Shown: positions 23,257-32,007 of the stretch, piece by piece
Layout of the letters: each line of letters starts with the position of its first letter
Position numbering within the stretch: position 1 is the stretch's first letter
Assembly (NCBI GenBank): GCA_020436935.1
Contig: JAGQWX010000051.1
Location: forward strand, 1 to 36,798
Direction of reading: 5' to 3'
Source of the DNA: Saprospiraceae bacterium
GTDB lineage: Bacteria; Bacteroidota; Bacteroidia; Chitinophagales; Saprospiraceae
Length of the DNA stretch: 36,798 nt
Notes under the pieces: model-generated
Seen by the model: the letters and a program-made list of their open reading frames with translations, nothing else
Database searches by the model: none
What the model was told of the DNA's origin: nothing
Program-made: the position numbers and the translations under genes

Positions 23257-25482
23257 ATGAAATCATTAAAAACGATCATTTTATTCCTACTTGCATTTGC
23301 CATTGCTGATGCCAATGCTCAAGAGAAACATCTTAAAAATATTGTGAGGCTTACCAATGGAGGTGACAATGCAGAGGCCTATTTTTCGCCAAATGGCAAG
23401 ATGCTGACCATGCAGGTGACCAATAAAAATCTGGGAGCTCAGTGCGATCAGATTTTTTTATACGACCTGGCAAGCGCTGAACCTGGGTCTAAAAATTTAA
23501 AACTGGTTTCTACAGGTCAGGGAAGAACTACTTGTTCTTATTTTATGCCTGATGGTAAGCATGTGCTCTACGCCTCTACCCATGATGCCAGCTCAGAATG
23601 CCCGGCTCCTCCAAAATCAACGGATGGTAAATATCTATGGGCCATCTACCCTGAATTTGACATTTACATGGCAGATCTCAATGGTACCATTGTAAAAAGG
23701 TTGACCGACTCACCGGGCTACGATGCAGAGGCAGTTGTATCTCCTGATGGTAAAAAAATAGCTTTTACCAGTGTAAGAAGTGGCGACCTGGAGCTGTGGA
23801 CCATGGATATTGACGGCAGTAATCTCCAGCAGGTCACCAATGGCCTTGGTTATGATGGCGGGTGTTTTTTCTCTCACGACAGCAAAAAGTTGGTATTTAG
23901 ATCTTCCAGGCCAAAAACTGAGGAAGCTATAATAGAGTATAAGGATCTCCTGGCTAAAAACCTGGTAGCACCGACAGAAATGGAAATCTATACTTGTAAT
24001 GTCGACGGATCCGAACTTCGCCAAATAACCCACCTGGGTAAGGCAAACTGGGCTCCTTTTTTCCATCCTTCAGATAAGAAGATCATTTTCTCGTCCAATC
24101 ACCATTCTACGAGAGGATACGATTTTCAATTGTATATGATCGACACAGATGGAAGTAATTTGGAGCAAATCACCTTTACCAGTGAGTTCAATGCTTTCCC
24201 CATGTTCTCTCCTGATGGCAAAAAACTGGTATTTTCCAGCAACAGACAACAAGATGCCCCAAGAGAAACCAATGTGTTTATTGCAGATTGGGTGGATGGT
24301 GATGCAGCAGAAAAAGCCAAACCGGCAAACCTCAAAAAAGACATATCATTCCTTGCTTCTGATGACTTGAAAGGTCGTCTTGCGGGATCAGCCGAGGAGA
24401 CCATGGCTGCCAATTATCTGGCAGAGCAATTCAAAAATCTGGGATTGAAGCCTTACCAAAAAAAGAGTTATTTCCAGGATTTTGATTATAAAGTCAACCT
24501 TAATCCACACGATGCCACTGCAGGGAGCGAAGAAAATACGGGTAAAAATGTCATTGCCTATCTCAACAACAAGGCGTCCAAGACGATCATCATTGGCGCC
24601 CATTATGACCATCTGGGCCTGAATCAACACCACAACTCTACGAAAGCCAATTCATTTGGGGAAATTCACAACGGTGCCGACGACAATGCATCTGGTGTTG
24701 CAGGAGTCCTGGAACTTGCCAGAATGCTGTCTCAAAACAATACCACAGAGGAAGCAAACTACATCTTTGCATTGTTTTCAGCCGAAGAGGACGGACTCAT
24801 GGGATCCAAACACATGGCTGCCGGACTAAAAAAGTTATATCCCAACGTGGTGGCGATGATCAATATGGACATGATAGGACGACTAAATGATGCCAAAGAA
24901 ATGACAGTCGGAGGCATTGGCACGTGTGCGGACTTCAGGATGATTGTCGAGCGCAATAAGCCTGCTGGTTTCAATATTACACTAGATGAAAGCGGCATAG
25001 GTCCATCTGACCATACTTCTTTTTATCTCAAAGACATACCTGTTTTATTTTTCTTCACGGGAACTCACCAGGACTACCACAAGCCCAGTGACGATGAAAA
25101 CAAGATCAACTATGTTGGGGTCACCAATATTGTAGATTATGTCTTCAGGATTTGTAGAGACATAGAGAAATTACAAAAAGTGACATTCTCCAAAACAAAA
25201 AACACTGCGACCCGGGAAACACCGAAGTACAAAGTCACCATGGGTGTAATGCCGGACTATACCGATCACGGTGATGGTTTGCACATAGACGGCGTCATGG
25301 ATGGCAGACCGGCACACAAAGCTGGCCTGGAGTCAGGTGACATCATTACCAGAATTGGAGATTGTCCCATAAAGGATGTTTATGCTTACATGGACTGTTT
25401 GGCGAAGTTTAATGCCGGGGATACAGTTGAGGTGGCTTTTATAAGGAATGGTGTGGCGAAGGTTTCGCAGATTACGTTTTGA
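23257..25482 (+). CDS. TolB-like propeller / M28 metallopeptidase / PDZ protein
   Basis: A 741-residue exported protein (signal peptide 1-21). Residues about 28-345 form a TolB/PD40-type beta-propeller, with repeated SPDGKKIAF-like motifs at 161, 318 and elsewhere. Residues about 360-640 are a zinc-dependent M28 aminopeptidase: HYDHLG (H449), GADDNASG (D475/476), FSAEEDGLMGSKH (E510/511), MDMIGR (D538) and a distal histidine near FTGTHQDYH. A C-terminal PDZ domain (about 655-741) ends the protein. It probably cleaves peptides at the cell surface or in the periplasm. The propeller and PDZ may select or hold substrates. It has no operon partner. Confidence 0.92.
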   Translation: MKSLKTIILFLLAFAIADANAQEKHLKNIVRLTNGGDNAEAYFSPNGKMLTMQVTNKNLGAQCDQIFLYDLASAEPGSKNLKLVSTGQGRTTCSYFMPDGKHVLYASTHDASSECPAPPKSTDGKYLWAIYPEFDIYMADLNGTIVKRLTDSPGYDAEAVVSPDGKKIAFTSVRSGDLELWTMDIDGSNLQQVTNGLGYDGGCFFSHDSKKLVFRSSRPKTEEAIIEYKDLLAKNLVAPTEMEIYTCNVDGSELRQITHLGKANWAPFFHPSDKKIIFSSNHHSTRGYDFQLYMIDTDGSNLEQITFTSEFNAFPMFSPDGKKLVFSSNRQQDAPRETNVFIADWVDGDAAEKAKPANLKKDISFLASDDLKGRLAGSAEETMAANYLAEQFKNLGLKPYQKKSYFQDFDYKVNLNPHDATAGSEENTGKNVIAYLNNKASKTIIIGAHYDHLGLNQHHNSTKANSFGEIHNGADDNASGVAGVLELARMLSQNNTTEEANYIFALFSAEEDGLMGSKHMAAGLKKLYPNVVAMINMDMIGRLNDAKEMTVGGIGTCADFRMIVERNKPAGFNITLDESGIGPSDHTSFYLKDIPVLFFFTGTHQDYHKPSDDENKINYVGVTNIVDYVFRICRDIEKLQKVTFSKTKNTATRETPKYKVTMGVMPDYTDHGDGLHIDGVMDGRPAHKAGLESGDIITRIGDCPIKDVYAYMDCLAKFNAGDTVEVAFIRNGVAKVSQITF

Positions 25483-25763
25483 GGGTAGGTGTTGGTATTT
25501 GGTGAATGGTCTTTGGCGAGTGGTCTATAGCGAGTGGTCTTTAGTGAGTGGTGAGTGGTGAGTGTCATACCTCATAGTATTGATTGACATCAACCACTTT
25601 CTGCGTAATTCTGCGGCCTTTTCTGCTTTTATCTGTGGGAAATAAAAGCGAAATTGTTTAGATAATAAAGTCTCAGTAAGAGAGCTGAAAGCTAATTGGC
25701 TATAGGTCAACAGCTTAATTGCTGAGCTGAATCCAGGCCACAATAAGAAAGATACCTATAAAT
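25483..25763. other. Convergent intergenic region between M28 peptidase and dnaG
   Basis: Contains a degenerate short-period repeat (25501-25564) and otherwise no gene. The stretch 25565-25763 shows no strong terminator; small CAGC/GCTG hairpins near 25709-25726 lack T-runs. Short frames crossing the repeat have simple-sequence composition and are not credible. Confidence 0.55.
25501..25564. repeat. Degenerate 14-bp (2 x 7) tandem repeat
   Basis: Three 14-base units of the form GAGTGGTCTWTAGC (25504, 25518, 25532) are followed by three 7-base GAGTGGT-type units. Copies differ by one to three bases. Similar GGTGAATGGTC-type simple repeats are common between Bacteroidota genes, which is recalled knowledge and not shown here. 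Confidence 0.75.
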
Positions 25764-27719
25764 TCAATATACAATTTGTGTCAATTCTCTGGCTATCTCA
25801 TTTCTTTCCAGCATCAATTGCTGGATGACCTGAATGTCAATGTTTTTCTCTTCGTCAGGGGTTTCGTGGAGCATCTTTTCGAGCATTTCGATCTCTTTTT
25901 TTAGGACTTTGAGCCTGAATCGGAGCATGGTCTGATAGCAATCTTTTTTGAAGTTTTCTTCAGGGACAGGCTGAGTCTGAAGGTACACACCTTTGTCATT
26001 CCACTTGGCAAAGGTATATTTGGAAAGGCTTACATCCACAGCCAGATTGCGGACTTCTTCATCCTTATGGTGGACAAAATCATTGAAGTGAATGGTTTGC
26101 GATGCCTGAAAAAGCTGAAGGGCAAAGTTGAATATCTTTTGATACAGGGGGTTGGTGAAGTAGTCGATGTTTTCTGATACAAAGGGCAGGATGTACTCGT
26201 GAACTGTAACATTGCTGTTTTTTTCGATGTAAGTGTCACAGCCGGTTACCAGTAGCCTGACCAATTCTTTTTCCTGAAAGTCATCGTACGTGAGAGACTT
26301 TTCCTTTTCTGTAGAAGGTAAAAGGGTTATTTCTCCACTTTCTTCGTCGTGTTCTGCTCTTGCTACAAATTGATTTCGCTCTTCTCTGAGCCGGTCCCTT
26401 TGTTGTTGCTGTTGCTTGTCTTTCTGGAGTTTTTTGAGGTCTTTTTCCAATTCACCCGCCAATACGGCCTCTTCGATCTGCATTCTTGAGGCCGTCTGCT
26501 GTATATAGACACTTCTTTTGATGGCGTCCGGGATAAGTGCTATGGATTCTATGATGTCTTTGAGCACTTTTGCACGGCGAATGGGGTCATTCCCTGCTTC
26601 TTCCAGAAGAAGTTCTGTTTTGAAATCAATGAAGTCCTTGGAATTGGCATTGAGGTAGGCAGTAAATGCGTCGTGTCCCGATTTTTTGAAAAATGAATCG
26701 GGGTCCTCATCCTTTGGCAACAAAACCAATCGCACATTGAGGTCTTCAGCCAGTACCAGGTCGAGACCACGCAGTGCAGCCTTGATGCCTGCAGGGTCTC
26801 CGTCGTAAATGATTTTGATATTGTCCGTAAATCTCTTGACCAGCCTGATTTGTTCGACCGTCAAACTGGTACCGGAAGAAGCCACAACATTCTCTACCCC
26901 ACCCTGGTGCAATGTAATCACATCGGTATAGCCTTCCACCATGATACATTCATCCACTTTTCGGATGGCAGCTTTGGCGAAATACATGCCGTACAGGATC
27001 TTCCTTTTATTATAGATTTCGCTTTCCGGCGAGTTGATGTACTTGGGTTGATTTTTATCCTTGCCCAGCATCCTTCCGGCAAAAGCAATGATTTTACCCC
27101 CAAGATTGTGGATGGGGAACATGACTCTTCCCTTAAAAAAGTCACTTTCGTATTGGGTGCTCAGGCCCAGAGCCCTGAGATGCTCAAGGTTGAACTGTCT
27201 CTCCTTTGCTTCTGCTACCAAAGTTTTGCCTTCGGAGAGCGCATAACCCAGGCCCCATTGCTCGATGGTTTTTTTAAGGAAACCCCTCTCCTTATAATAC
27301 GACATCCCAACAGACTGACCTTCATCTGTTTCCGTAAGCTTGCTTATAAAGTGTGCCGCGGCAAATTCATTGACGATGTAGTAGGCGTCTGTGAGCTGCA
27401 TTGCGGCGCGGTCTTCCTGGGAAACTTCTTTCTCTTCGACAGTGATGTTGTATTTGTTGGCCAGGTATTTGAGCGCCTCAGGAAAACTGATGTGTTCGTG
27501 TTCCATCACAAAGCCAACGGCCGTCCCAGACTTCCCACAACCAAAACACTTGTAAATTCCCTTTGTCGGAGAAACCACGAAAGATGGAGTCTTCTCATCG
27601 TGAAACGGACAATTACCCATCATATTGACTCCACGTCTTTTGAGGGTGACAAAGTCTTCTATGACTTCCTCTACCCGGGCAACGGACAATATTTCTTCTA
27701 CTGTTTTCTGTGGAATCAT
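25764..27719 (-). CDS. dnaG: DNA primase DnaG
   Basis: DnaG makes RNA primers at the replication fork. The 651-residue protein has the N-terminal CHC2 zinc finger (CPFHDEKTPSF then CFGCGKSG). The catalytic core has the TOPRIM glutamate in MVEGYTDVITLHQ and the acidic DGDPAG motif. A Gln/Lys-rich linker with QQQQQ lies near residue 440. A C-terminal helical domain of about 170 residues should bind the DnaB helicase. Length and motifs are normal. The start is ATG 27719, 23 bases behind a perfect -7 element. It stands alone here and is not in the rpsU-dnaG-rpoD arrangement of other phyla. Confidence 0.97.
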   Translation of the reverse strand: MIPQKTVEEILSVARVEEVIEDFVTLKRRGVNMMGNCPFHDEKTPSFVVSPTKGIYKCFGCGKSGTAVGFVMEHEHISFPEALKYLANKYNITVEEKEVSQEDRAAMQLTDAYYIVNEFAAAHFISKLTETDEGQSVGMSYYKERGFLKKTIEQWGLGYALSEGKTLVAEAKERQFNLEHLRALGLSTQYESDFFKGRVMFPIHNLGGKIIAFAGRMLGKDKNQPKYINSPESEIYNKRKILYGMYFAKAAIRKVDECIMVEGYTDVITLHQGGVENVVASSGTSLTVEQIRLVKRFTDNIKIIYDGDPAGIKAALRGLDLVLAEDLNVRLVLLPKDEDPDSFFKKSGHDAFTAYLNANSKDFIDFKTELLLEEAGNDPIRRAKVLKDIIESIALIPDAIKRSVYIQQTASRMQIEEAVLAGELEKDLKKLQKDKQQQQQRDRLREERNQFVARAEHDEESGEITLLPSTEKEKSLTYDDFQEKELVRLLVTGCDTYIEKNSNVTVHEYILPFVSENIDYFTNPLYQKIFNFALQLFQASQTIHFNDFVHHKDEEVRNLAVDVSLSKYTFAKWNDKGVYLQTQPVPEENFKKDCYQTMLRFRLKVLKKEIEMLEKMLHETPDEEKNIDIQVIQQLMLERNEIARELTQIVY

Positions 27720-27742
27720 TGTGATCTCAGGAAATTGGGCAG

Positions 27743-27750
27743 CAAAGATA
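27743..27750 (-). promoter_or_regulatory. Bacteroidota -7 promoter element of dnaG
   Basis: The minus strand reads TATCTTTG, identical to the boxes of blaI, lepA and the DinB gene, 23 bases before the ATG. No good -33 TTG. Confidence 0.6.
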
Positions 27751-27795
27751 AATATTTAAATTGTGTCGTGATCTTATCTTAAAAAATGCCTGGAC

Positions 27796-27825
27796 AAAAA
27801 AAAAAGGTCTCCTCTGCAGGAGACC
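27796..27825 (-). terminator. Intrinsic terminator of the Kazal-META lipoprotein gene
   Basis: GGTCTCCT and AGGAGACC (27806-27813 and 27818-27825) form a perfect 8-bp stem with a CTGC loop, followed on the minus strand by ten consecutive T. It lies about 63 bases after the lipoprotein stop and insulates dnaG. Confidence 0.9.
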
Positions 27826-27888
27826 CAAATACACGCGATCGCGCACATTTAAGAACCAAAATTCTTTTGAAGCATTGATAATGCTCCT

Positions 27889-28485
27889 TTATTTTCTTTG
27901 AAAGACCATACTCTCAGTTTTTCCATCATCGTCAAACTCCAACAATAACAAGTCATCTTTAATATTGAATGCCGTGGCTTTATTGACGTTGTTCCAGAAA
28001 TTTTGTTCAAATGCTGTGGCTTCATAACTGCCGGCAATTTTTGTAGTTCCATAAATCGAAAGATCAATTTTGCCCGGTCCCCCTATTGAAAAACTTCCAT
28101 TGAAGAAATTGATACCTGACCTGCCGTCGATCTTTTTTTGATCTTCTTCCTCCAGGAAAGAAATGTAGGCAGGAAAGCTATGTTTCGCCTTTGGATTGTC
28201 AAGATCAATTCCATCGGACTTTTTGTAACCCAGAAAGTTGTATTCTCCAGGTATTTGGCGCGCATCTTTGGGACAAACGCCCTCACTTACAACAGCCACT
28301 CCAGCGCAACCCGCATGACAAGAATTGCCATAAGTAACTCCATCACATCCGCAAACTGGTTGGTATATCTCAAAACATGCACAATCGGCTTTGGGGGTTG
28401 GATTACAGTCATCAGTCCCATTTTTTTCACAACCGAATGACATCATAAACAGCGAGCTGAAAAGTACGATTACACTACTGCGCAT
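27889..28485 (-). CDS. Lipoprotein with Kazal-type inhibitor domain and META-like domain
   Basis: A 198-residue lipoprotein (lipobox SFGC, Cys19). Residues about 27-71 form a Kazal-type serine protease inhibitor module with the signature [17 protein letters not shown] and eight cysteines in or near it. Residues about 78-198 resemble the META/HslJ fold: [10 protein letters not shown], a [11 protein letters not shown] segment, then [12 protein letters not shown]-like strands ending VFQR (the actual strand reads [13 protein letters not shown]). Kazal domains block serine proteases in the standard mechanism; bacterial lipoproteins with them may protect the cell surface, which is inference. The gene is monocistronic, ended by a strong terminator. 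No perfect -7 element was found, but a 12-bp palindrome (28503-28514) lies just upstream. Confidence 0.85.
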   Translation of the reverse strand: MRSSVIVLFSSLFMMSFGCEKNGTDDCNPTPKADCACFEIYQPVCGCDGVTYGNSCHAGCAGVAVVSEGVCPKDARQIPGEYNFLGYKKSDGIDLDNPKAKHSFPAYISFLEEEDQKKIDGRSGINFFNGSFSIGGPGKIDLSIYGTTKIAGSYEATAFEQNFWNNVNKATAFNIKDDLLLLEFDDDGKTESMVFQRK

Positions 28486-28502
28486 AAATACATTTTTTGA
28501 GG

Positions 28503-28514
28503 ATAGACGTCTAT
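28503..28514. promoter_or_regulatory. 12-bp palindrome ATAGACGTCTAT upstream of the Kazal-META gene
   Basis: A perfect palindrome 18 bases before the ATG, where a repressor could act on transcription or translation initiation. Only position and symmetry support it; it may be chance. Confidence 0.3.
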
Positions 28515-28576
28515 GCAGGACTATTTGGTTTGGTTAAATTAGAAAAAATTTAGTAAAAATTGCAAAAACTGGTCAA

Positions 28577-28591
28577 ATACTTATCAAGTAT
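28577..28591 (-). terminator. Weak hairpin downstream of lepA
   Basis: ATACTT and AAGTAT form a 6-bp stem around a three-base loop about 100 bases after the lepA stop. On the minus strand TTTG and later TTTTT follow at some distance. It is a poor but possible terminator. Confidence 0.25.
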
Positions 28592-28688
28592 CTGCTCATG
28601 CTGAAGATATTATACCATACAAAGACCTTGTGTGAAAAATCACGACAATTCAATTATGTAAAAATCATTAAAGAAGATGAAGTCTCAA

Positions 28689-30479
28689 TTAGTCAAGTTT
28701 TAACACGTCAAGGAAAGCTTTCTGTGGGACTTCCACAGTTCCGATTTGACGCATCTTTTTCTTACCTTCTTTCTGCTTTTCCAAAAGCTTGCGCTTTCTG
28801 GTAATGTCACCACCATAACACTTGGCGGTAACATCTTTTCTCATCGCAGAAATGGTCTCTCTTGCTATGATTTTGGCTCCAATAGAAGCCTGGATGGCAA
28901 TAACAAACTGTTGTTTGGGCAACAATTCCTTGAGCTTCGAACAAATTTTCCTACCCAAAGCCTCAGCCTTTGTACGGTGTACTAGTGAAGACAAAGCATC
29001 GACTGGTTCACCATTAAGACGGATATCCAATTTGACCAAATCACTGGCTCTGTAATCGATGGGCACATAATCAAAAGATGCATAACCTCTGGAGATGGAC
29101 TTGAGTCTGTCGTAGAAATCAAATACGATTTCAGCGAGTGGGAGTTCAAATGTCAACTCTACTCGCTCCACAGTGAGGTAATGCTGCTTGGTGAGCAAAC
29201 CTCTTTTGTCCATACACAGAGACATGATGGCTCCAATGTATTCTGGCTTAGTAATGACCTGAGCCTTGATATAGGGCTCTTCAACTTTTTCCAACATGGT
29301 CGGATCTGGCAATTCATTTGGCGTATTGATCTTTACTTTTCCATCCCTTTTGGTGTAGGCAAAGTAAGAAACGTTTGGTACAGTAGTAATGACTTCCTGA
29401 TTGAATTCGCGGGAAAGTCTTTCCTGAATGATTTCAAGGTGAAGCATGCCCAGGAAACCGCATCTGAATCCAAAACCCAAAGCGATGGAGGTTTCTGGTT
29501 CAAATACCAATGAAGCATCATTGAGCTGGAGTTTTTCCAAACTGTCCCTCAAATCTTCAAAATCGTCGTTATCTATTGGATAAATACCCGCGAAAACCAT
29601 TGGCTTCACATCTTCAAAACCATTGATGGCTTCTTTGCATGGATTGGACATTGCCGTAATGGTATCTCCAACTTTGATCTCTTTACTTTCCTTTATACCT
29701 GTAATGATATAGCCTACATTTCCTGCAGCCAATTCATTTTTTGGAACCTGACTCATCTGAAGAATACCGATTTCCTCCGCATAGTACTCATTACCGGTAT
29801 TCATAAACCTTACCTTTTCTCCCTTTCTCAGCGTACCATTGAGTAATCTGAAATAAGCAATCACCCCTCTGAAAGAGTTGAACATACTGTCAAAGATCAA
29901 TGCTTGAACTGGCGCTGTTGGATCCCCTTTTGGTGCAGGAATCCGCTCAACAATTGCCGTCATGATGTCCTGAATACCAATACCGGTTTTGCCTGAAGCC
30001 AGCACGATATCGTCTCTTTTACACCCAATAAGATCGATGATCTGGTCTGCCACTTCTTCAATCATGGCAGTCTCCATATCCACTTTGTTGAGGATAGGAA
30101 TGATTTCAAGATCGTGTTCTATGGCAAGGTATAGGTTTGAAATGGTCTGCGCCTGGATTCCCTGAGTAGCATCTACCAAAAGAAGTGCACCCTCACAGGC
30201 TGCTATCGAACGAGAAACTTCATAAGAGAAATCAACGTGACCTGGAGTGTCGATCAGGTTGAAAGTGTAAGTCTCTCCATCCATATGGGGATAGTACATC
30301 TGTATAGCATGACTTTTGATGGTGATGCCTCGTTCTCTTTCCAAATCCATATTGTCCAATGCCTGGGCAACCATTTCTCTTTCTGAGATGGTTTTAGTAA
30401 ACTCAAGCAGCCTATCTGAGAGCGTACTTTTGCCATGATCTATATGGGCAATGACGCAAAAGTTTCTGATGTTTTTCAT
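28689..30479 (-). CDS. lepA: Elongation factor 4 (LepA), ribosomal GTPase
   Basis: LepA is a translational GTPase that acts on stalled or back-translocated ribosomes. Started at ATG 30479 the protein has 596 residues, the family length. An in-frame TTG three codons upstream lies inside the -7 box and is rejected. G motifs are [14 protein letters not shown] and NKVD. EF-G-like domains and the LepA-specific C-terminal domain with [19 protein letters not shown] and [20 protein letters not shown] are present. The -7 element abuts the start, so the message is probably leaderless or nearly so. No signal peptidase gene follows, unlike the enterobacterial lepAB pair. Confidence 0.96.
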   Translation of the reverse strand: MKNIRNFCVIAHIDHGKSTLSDRLLEFTKTISEREMVAQALDNMDLERERGITIKSHAIQMYYPHMDGETYTFNLIDTPGHVDFSYEVSRSIAACEGALLLVDATQGIQAQTISNLYLAIEHDLEIIPILNKVDMETAMIEEVADQIIDLIGCKRDDIVLASGKTGIGIQDIMTAIVERIPAPKGDPTAPVQALIFDSMFNSFRGVIAYFRLLNGTLRKGEKVRFMNTGNEYYAEEIGILQMSQVPKNELAAGNVGYIITGIKESKEIKVGDTITAMSNPCKEAINGFEDVKPMVFAGIYPIDNDDFEDLRDSLEKLQLNDASLVFEPETSIALGFGFRCGFLGMLHLEIIQERLSREFNQEVITTVPNVSYFAYTKRDGKVKINTPNELPDPTMLEKVEEPYIKAQVITKPEYIGAIMSLCMDKRGLLTKQHYLTVERVELTFELPLAEIVFDFYDRLKSISRGYASFDYVPIDYRASDLVKLDIRLNGEPVDALSSLVHRTKAEALGRKICSKLKELLPKQQFVIAIQASIGAKIIARETISAMRKDVTAKCYGGDITRKRKLLEKQKEGKKKMRQIGTVEVPQKAFLDVLKLD

Positions 30480-30485
30480 GGGCGG

Positions 30486-30493
30486 CAAAGATA
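30486..30493 (-). promoter_or_regulatory. Bacteroidota -7 promoter element abutting the lepA start
   Basis: TATCTTTG on the minus strand ends six bases before the ATG at 30479. Transcription should begin at or within a few bases of the A of the start codon, predicting a leaderless transcript. Confidence 0.6.
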
Positions 30494-30551
30494 GATCAAA
30501 AAGTAATATGATGAACCATCTTTTGAATTAATAATCCCTTAAGAAAAGGGA

Positions 30552-30824
30552 TCAATTGCAATCGAGGTCATCCAACTCTTGTCTTGCATCTGCCACTTCT
30601 TGTTCGGTTACAAAAGAACAATCGTCCACTACTTCAAGATAGTCATTGAGGGCTGCTTTGTATGCCAGGCAATTGGCAACACTTTGATCCCCGAAATAGG
30701 CACTAAGTGCCGCACTCAATCTAGCTGAAACTTCTGCTACCTGTGGAGCCGTACACGCAGCTTTTTTACCGCAACTTGTGCTAAATAAAATGCAAATAAA
30801 TAAAATTGATAACGTGCTTTTCAT
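30552..30824 (-). CDS. Small cysteine-containing lipoprotein, 90 residues
   Basis: The signal peptide ends in lipobox STSC (Cys18). The mature part of about 72 residues has four further cysteines at 24, 52, 69 and 89 and is strongly predicted to be helical (SARLSAALSAYF; NCLAYKAALNDYLE; TEQEVADARQELDDLDC). The spacing suggests a disulfide-stapled helical bundle. I do not recognise a family. It lies between lepA and a ThuA gene, with 72 bases to lepA, and an A-rich leader precedes the ATG. Regulation cannot be read; TATATTTA upstream is only a near-match to a -7 element. Confidence 0.65.
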   Translation of the reverse strand: MKSTLSILFICILFSTSCGKKAACTAPQVAEVSARLSAALSAYFGDQSVANCLAYKAALNDYLEVVDDCSFVTEQEVADARQELDDLDCN

Positions 30825-30965
30825 TTTTTGGAGATTTTGAATAAATATAAATAAAGTCTTAAACTCTAGGTCTAATTTTTAAATATTAAAGCTGACAATC
30901 AAAATTCCAAAATAATTATCAAATCATAGGTGTGCTATGCTTAGACTTTATTATAAGCTAAACAA

Positions 30966-31718
30966 TCACATACCTTTACCGGTGGCCGCCCAATACAATC
31001 CACCAAATACATGATCGGTAAACTCCTTGATACTCCAGGTGGCACCCATATGGCCCAGGCCTGTGTAAAAGGACCTTCCTCCATCGAATTCATGGTACCA
31101 TGCTATGGGGTGAAACTCGCCCATTCCTTCACCTTGCACCCTACCCCAGTTGGCTTTCGGATTGTAGGTTCTTTCATCAACGGCGAGAATGTATTTCAAG
31201 TCACCGATTTTTTCTTCGTTGTACTGATACCATTCCTCAGTCCACAATTGACCATCCCTGAAATTATTGCCGGGGAAGTTCTTATCAATCATTTTGAGTT
31301 TGGCGGTCTGAATCGTTGGGTGTATTCTGAACATACGACCTACGAGTTGATTGTACCATGGCCAATCGTATTCTGTATCTGCAGCTGCGTGTATGCCTAC
31401 AAATCCTTTACCAGACTTAATGAATCGCTCCATGGCTGCCTGCTGTTCTTCATTGAAAATATCTCCGGTTGTGCTCAAAAAGACCACGGCATCAAAATTC
31501 TTTAGGAAATTATCATTGAAGCGGCTGGCGTCTTCGTGCCATTCCAATGTGAAGAAGTGCTCATTTGCCATTTTGCGCATGGCTTCAACGCCTTCATGAA
31601 TGGACTCATGATGAAAACCTGCTGTTTTGGTATATAATAAAACACTAAACTCTTTTTTCTGAGCCATCAGTGAAGTAAAGGTCAACATAAGTAAAAGGAG
31701 GCTGAGATGCTTTAACAT
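30966..31718 (-). CDS. Exported ThuA-domain protein
   Basis: A 250-residue protein with a cleavable signal (about 1-19, ending SLMAQ) and one ThuA domain, a class I glutamine-amidotransferase-like fold. Motifs are LLYTKTAGFHHESI near the start, the FIKSGKGFVGIHAAADTEYDWPWY core where amidotransferases carry their nucleophile, and the C-terminal FYTGLGHMGATW. The family was linked to trehalose and sucrose use in rhizobia, and many secreted Bacteroidota members sit with sugar genes; none are adjacent here. The biochemical role is undetermined. ATG start; no perfect -7 element upstream. Confidence 0.88.
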   Translation of the reverse strand: MLKHLSLLLLMLTFTSLMAQKKEFSVLLYTKTAGFHHESIHEGVEAMRKMANEHFFTLEWHEDASRFNDNFLKNFDAVVFLSTTGDIFNEEQQAAMERFIKSGKGFVGIHAAADTEYDWPWYNQLVGRMFRIHPTIQTAKLKMIDKNFPGNNFRDGQLWTEEWYQYNEEKIGDLKYILAVDERTYNPKANWGRVQGEGMGEFHPIAWYHEFDGGRSFYTGLGHMGATWSIKEFTDHVFGGLYWAATGKGM

Positions 31719-32007
31719 GATATTGAATTTGTTAAGTGGAAAAAAGTGAATTTCTGGGTGTGAATATAGTTGTAAATTTTACAAAGTTTGTCAAGAAAGT
31801 ACGTCGACCCCTCTGCTTTAAACAAGATTCTATCGATAAGGTGAAATTTTATCAATTGGTTGAGATTGGTCTCTTATTTTGAGATTTCAAAATATGAAAA
31901 GCGTGTTTTCATATTTAAATTATGTGCATCCCTGACAATTATTTCAATAAAAAATCCTCCAGCTCCACATATCCTTTTATTTTTAGGACTTCAACAAAAA
32001 AACTATA
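31719..32007. other. Divergent intergenic region between ThuA and DinB-like genes
   Basis: No gene is visible. It contains an 8-bp perfect hairpin at 31875-31894 (TATTTTGA/TCAAAATA, loop GATT) and a near-match -7 element TATTTTTA at 31978-31985 for the rightward gene. Nothing else stands out. Confidence 0.45.

Noticed and set aside
26850-27782. 310-residue plus-strand frame
   Set aside because: It lies wholly antisense to the complete dnaG gene and promoter, and its translation has no domain-like features.
27834-27843. CGCGATCGCG palindrome as a HIP1-like genome signature
   Set aside because: A single copy in the window, and HIP1 is a cyanobacterial feature; chance or a restriction-type palindrome is more likely.
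30480-30488. TTG start of lepA three codons upstream
   Set aside because: The TTG is part of the TATCTTTG promoter box, and homologues begin at the MKNIRNF position.
31875-31894. Hairpin as terminator of a divergent transcript
   Set aside because: The stem is entirely A/T-rich apart from one G-C pair and no gene ends nearby; it is noted only as part of the intergenic description.
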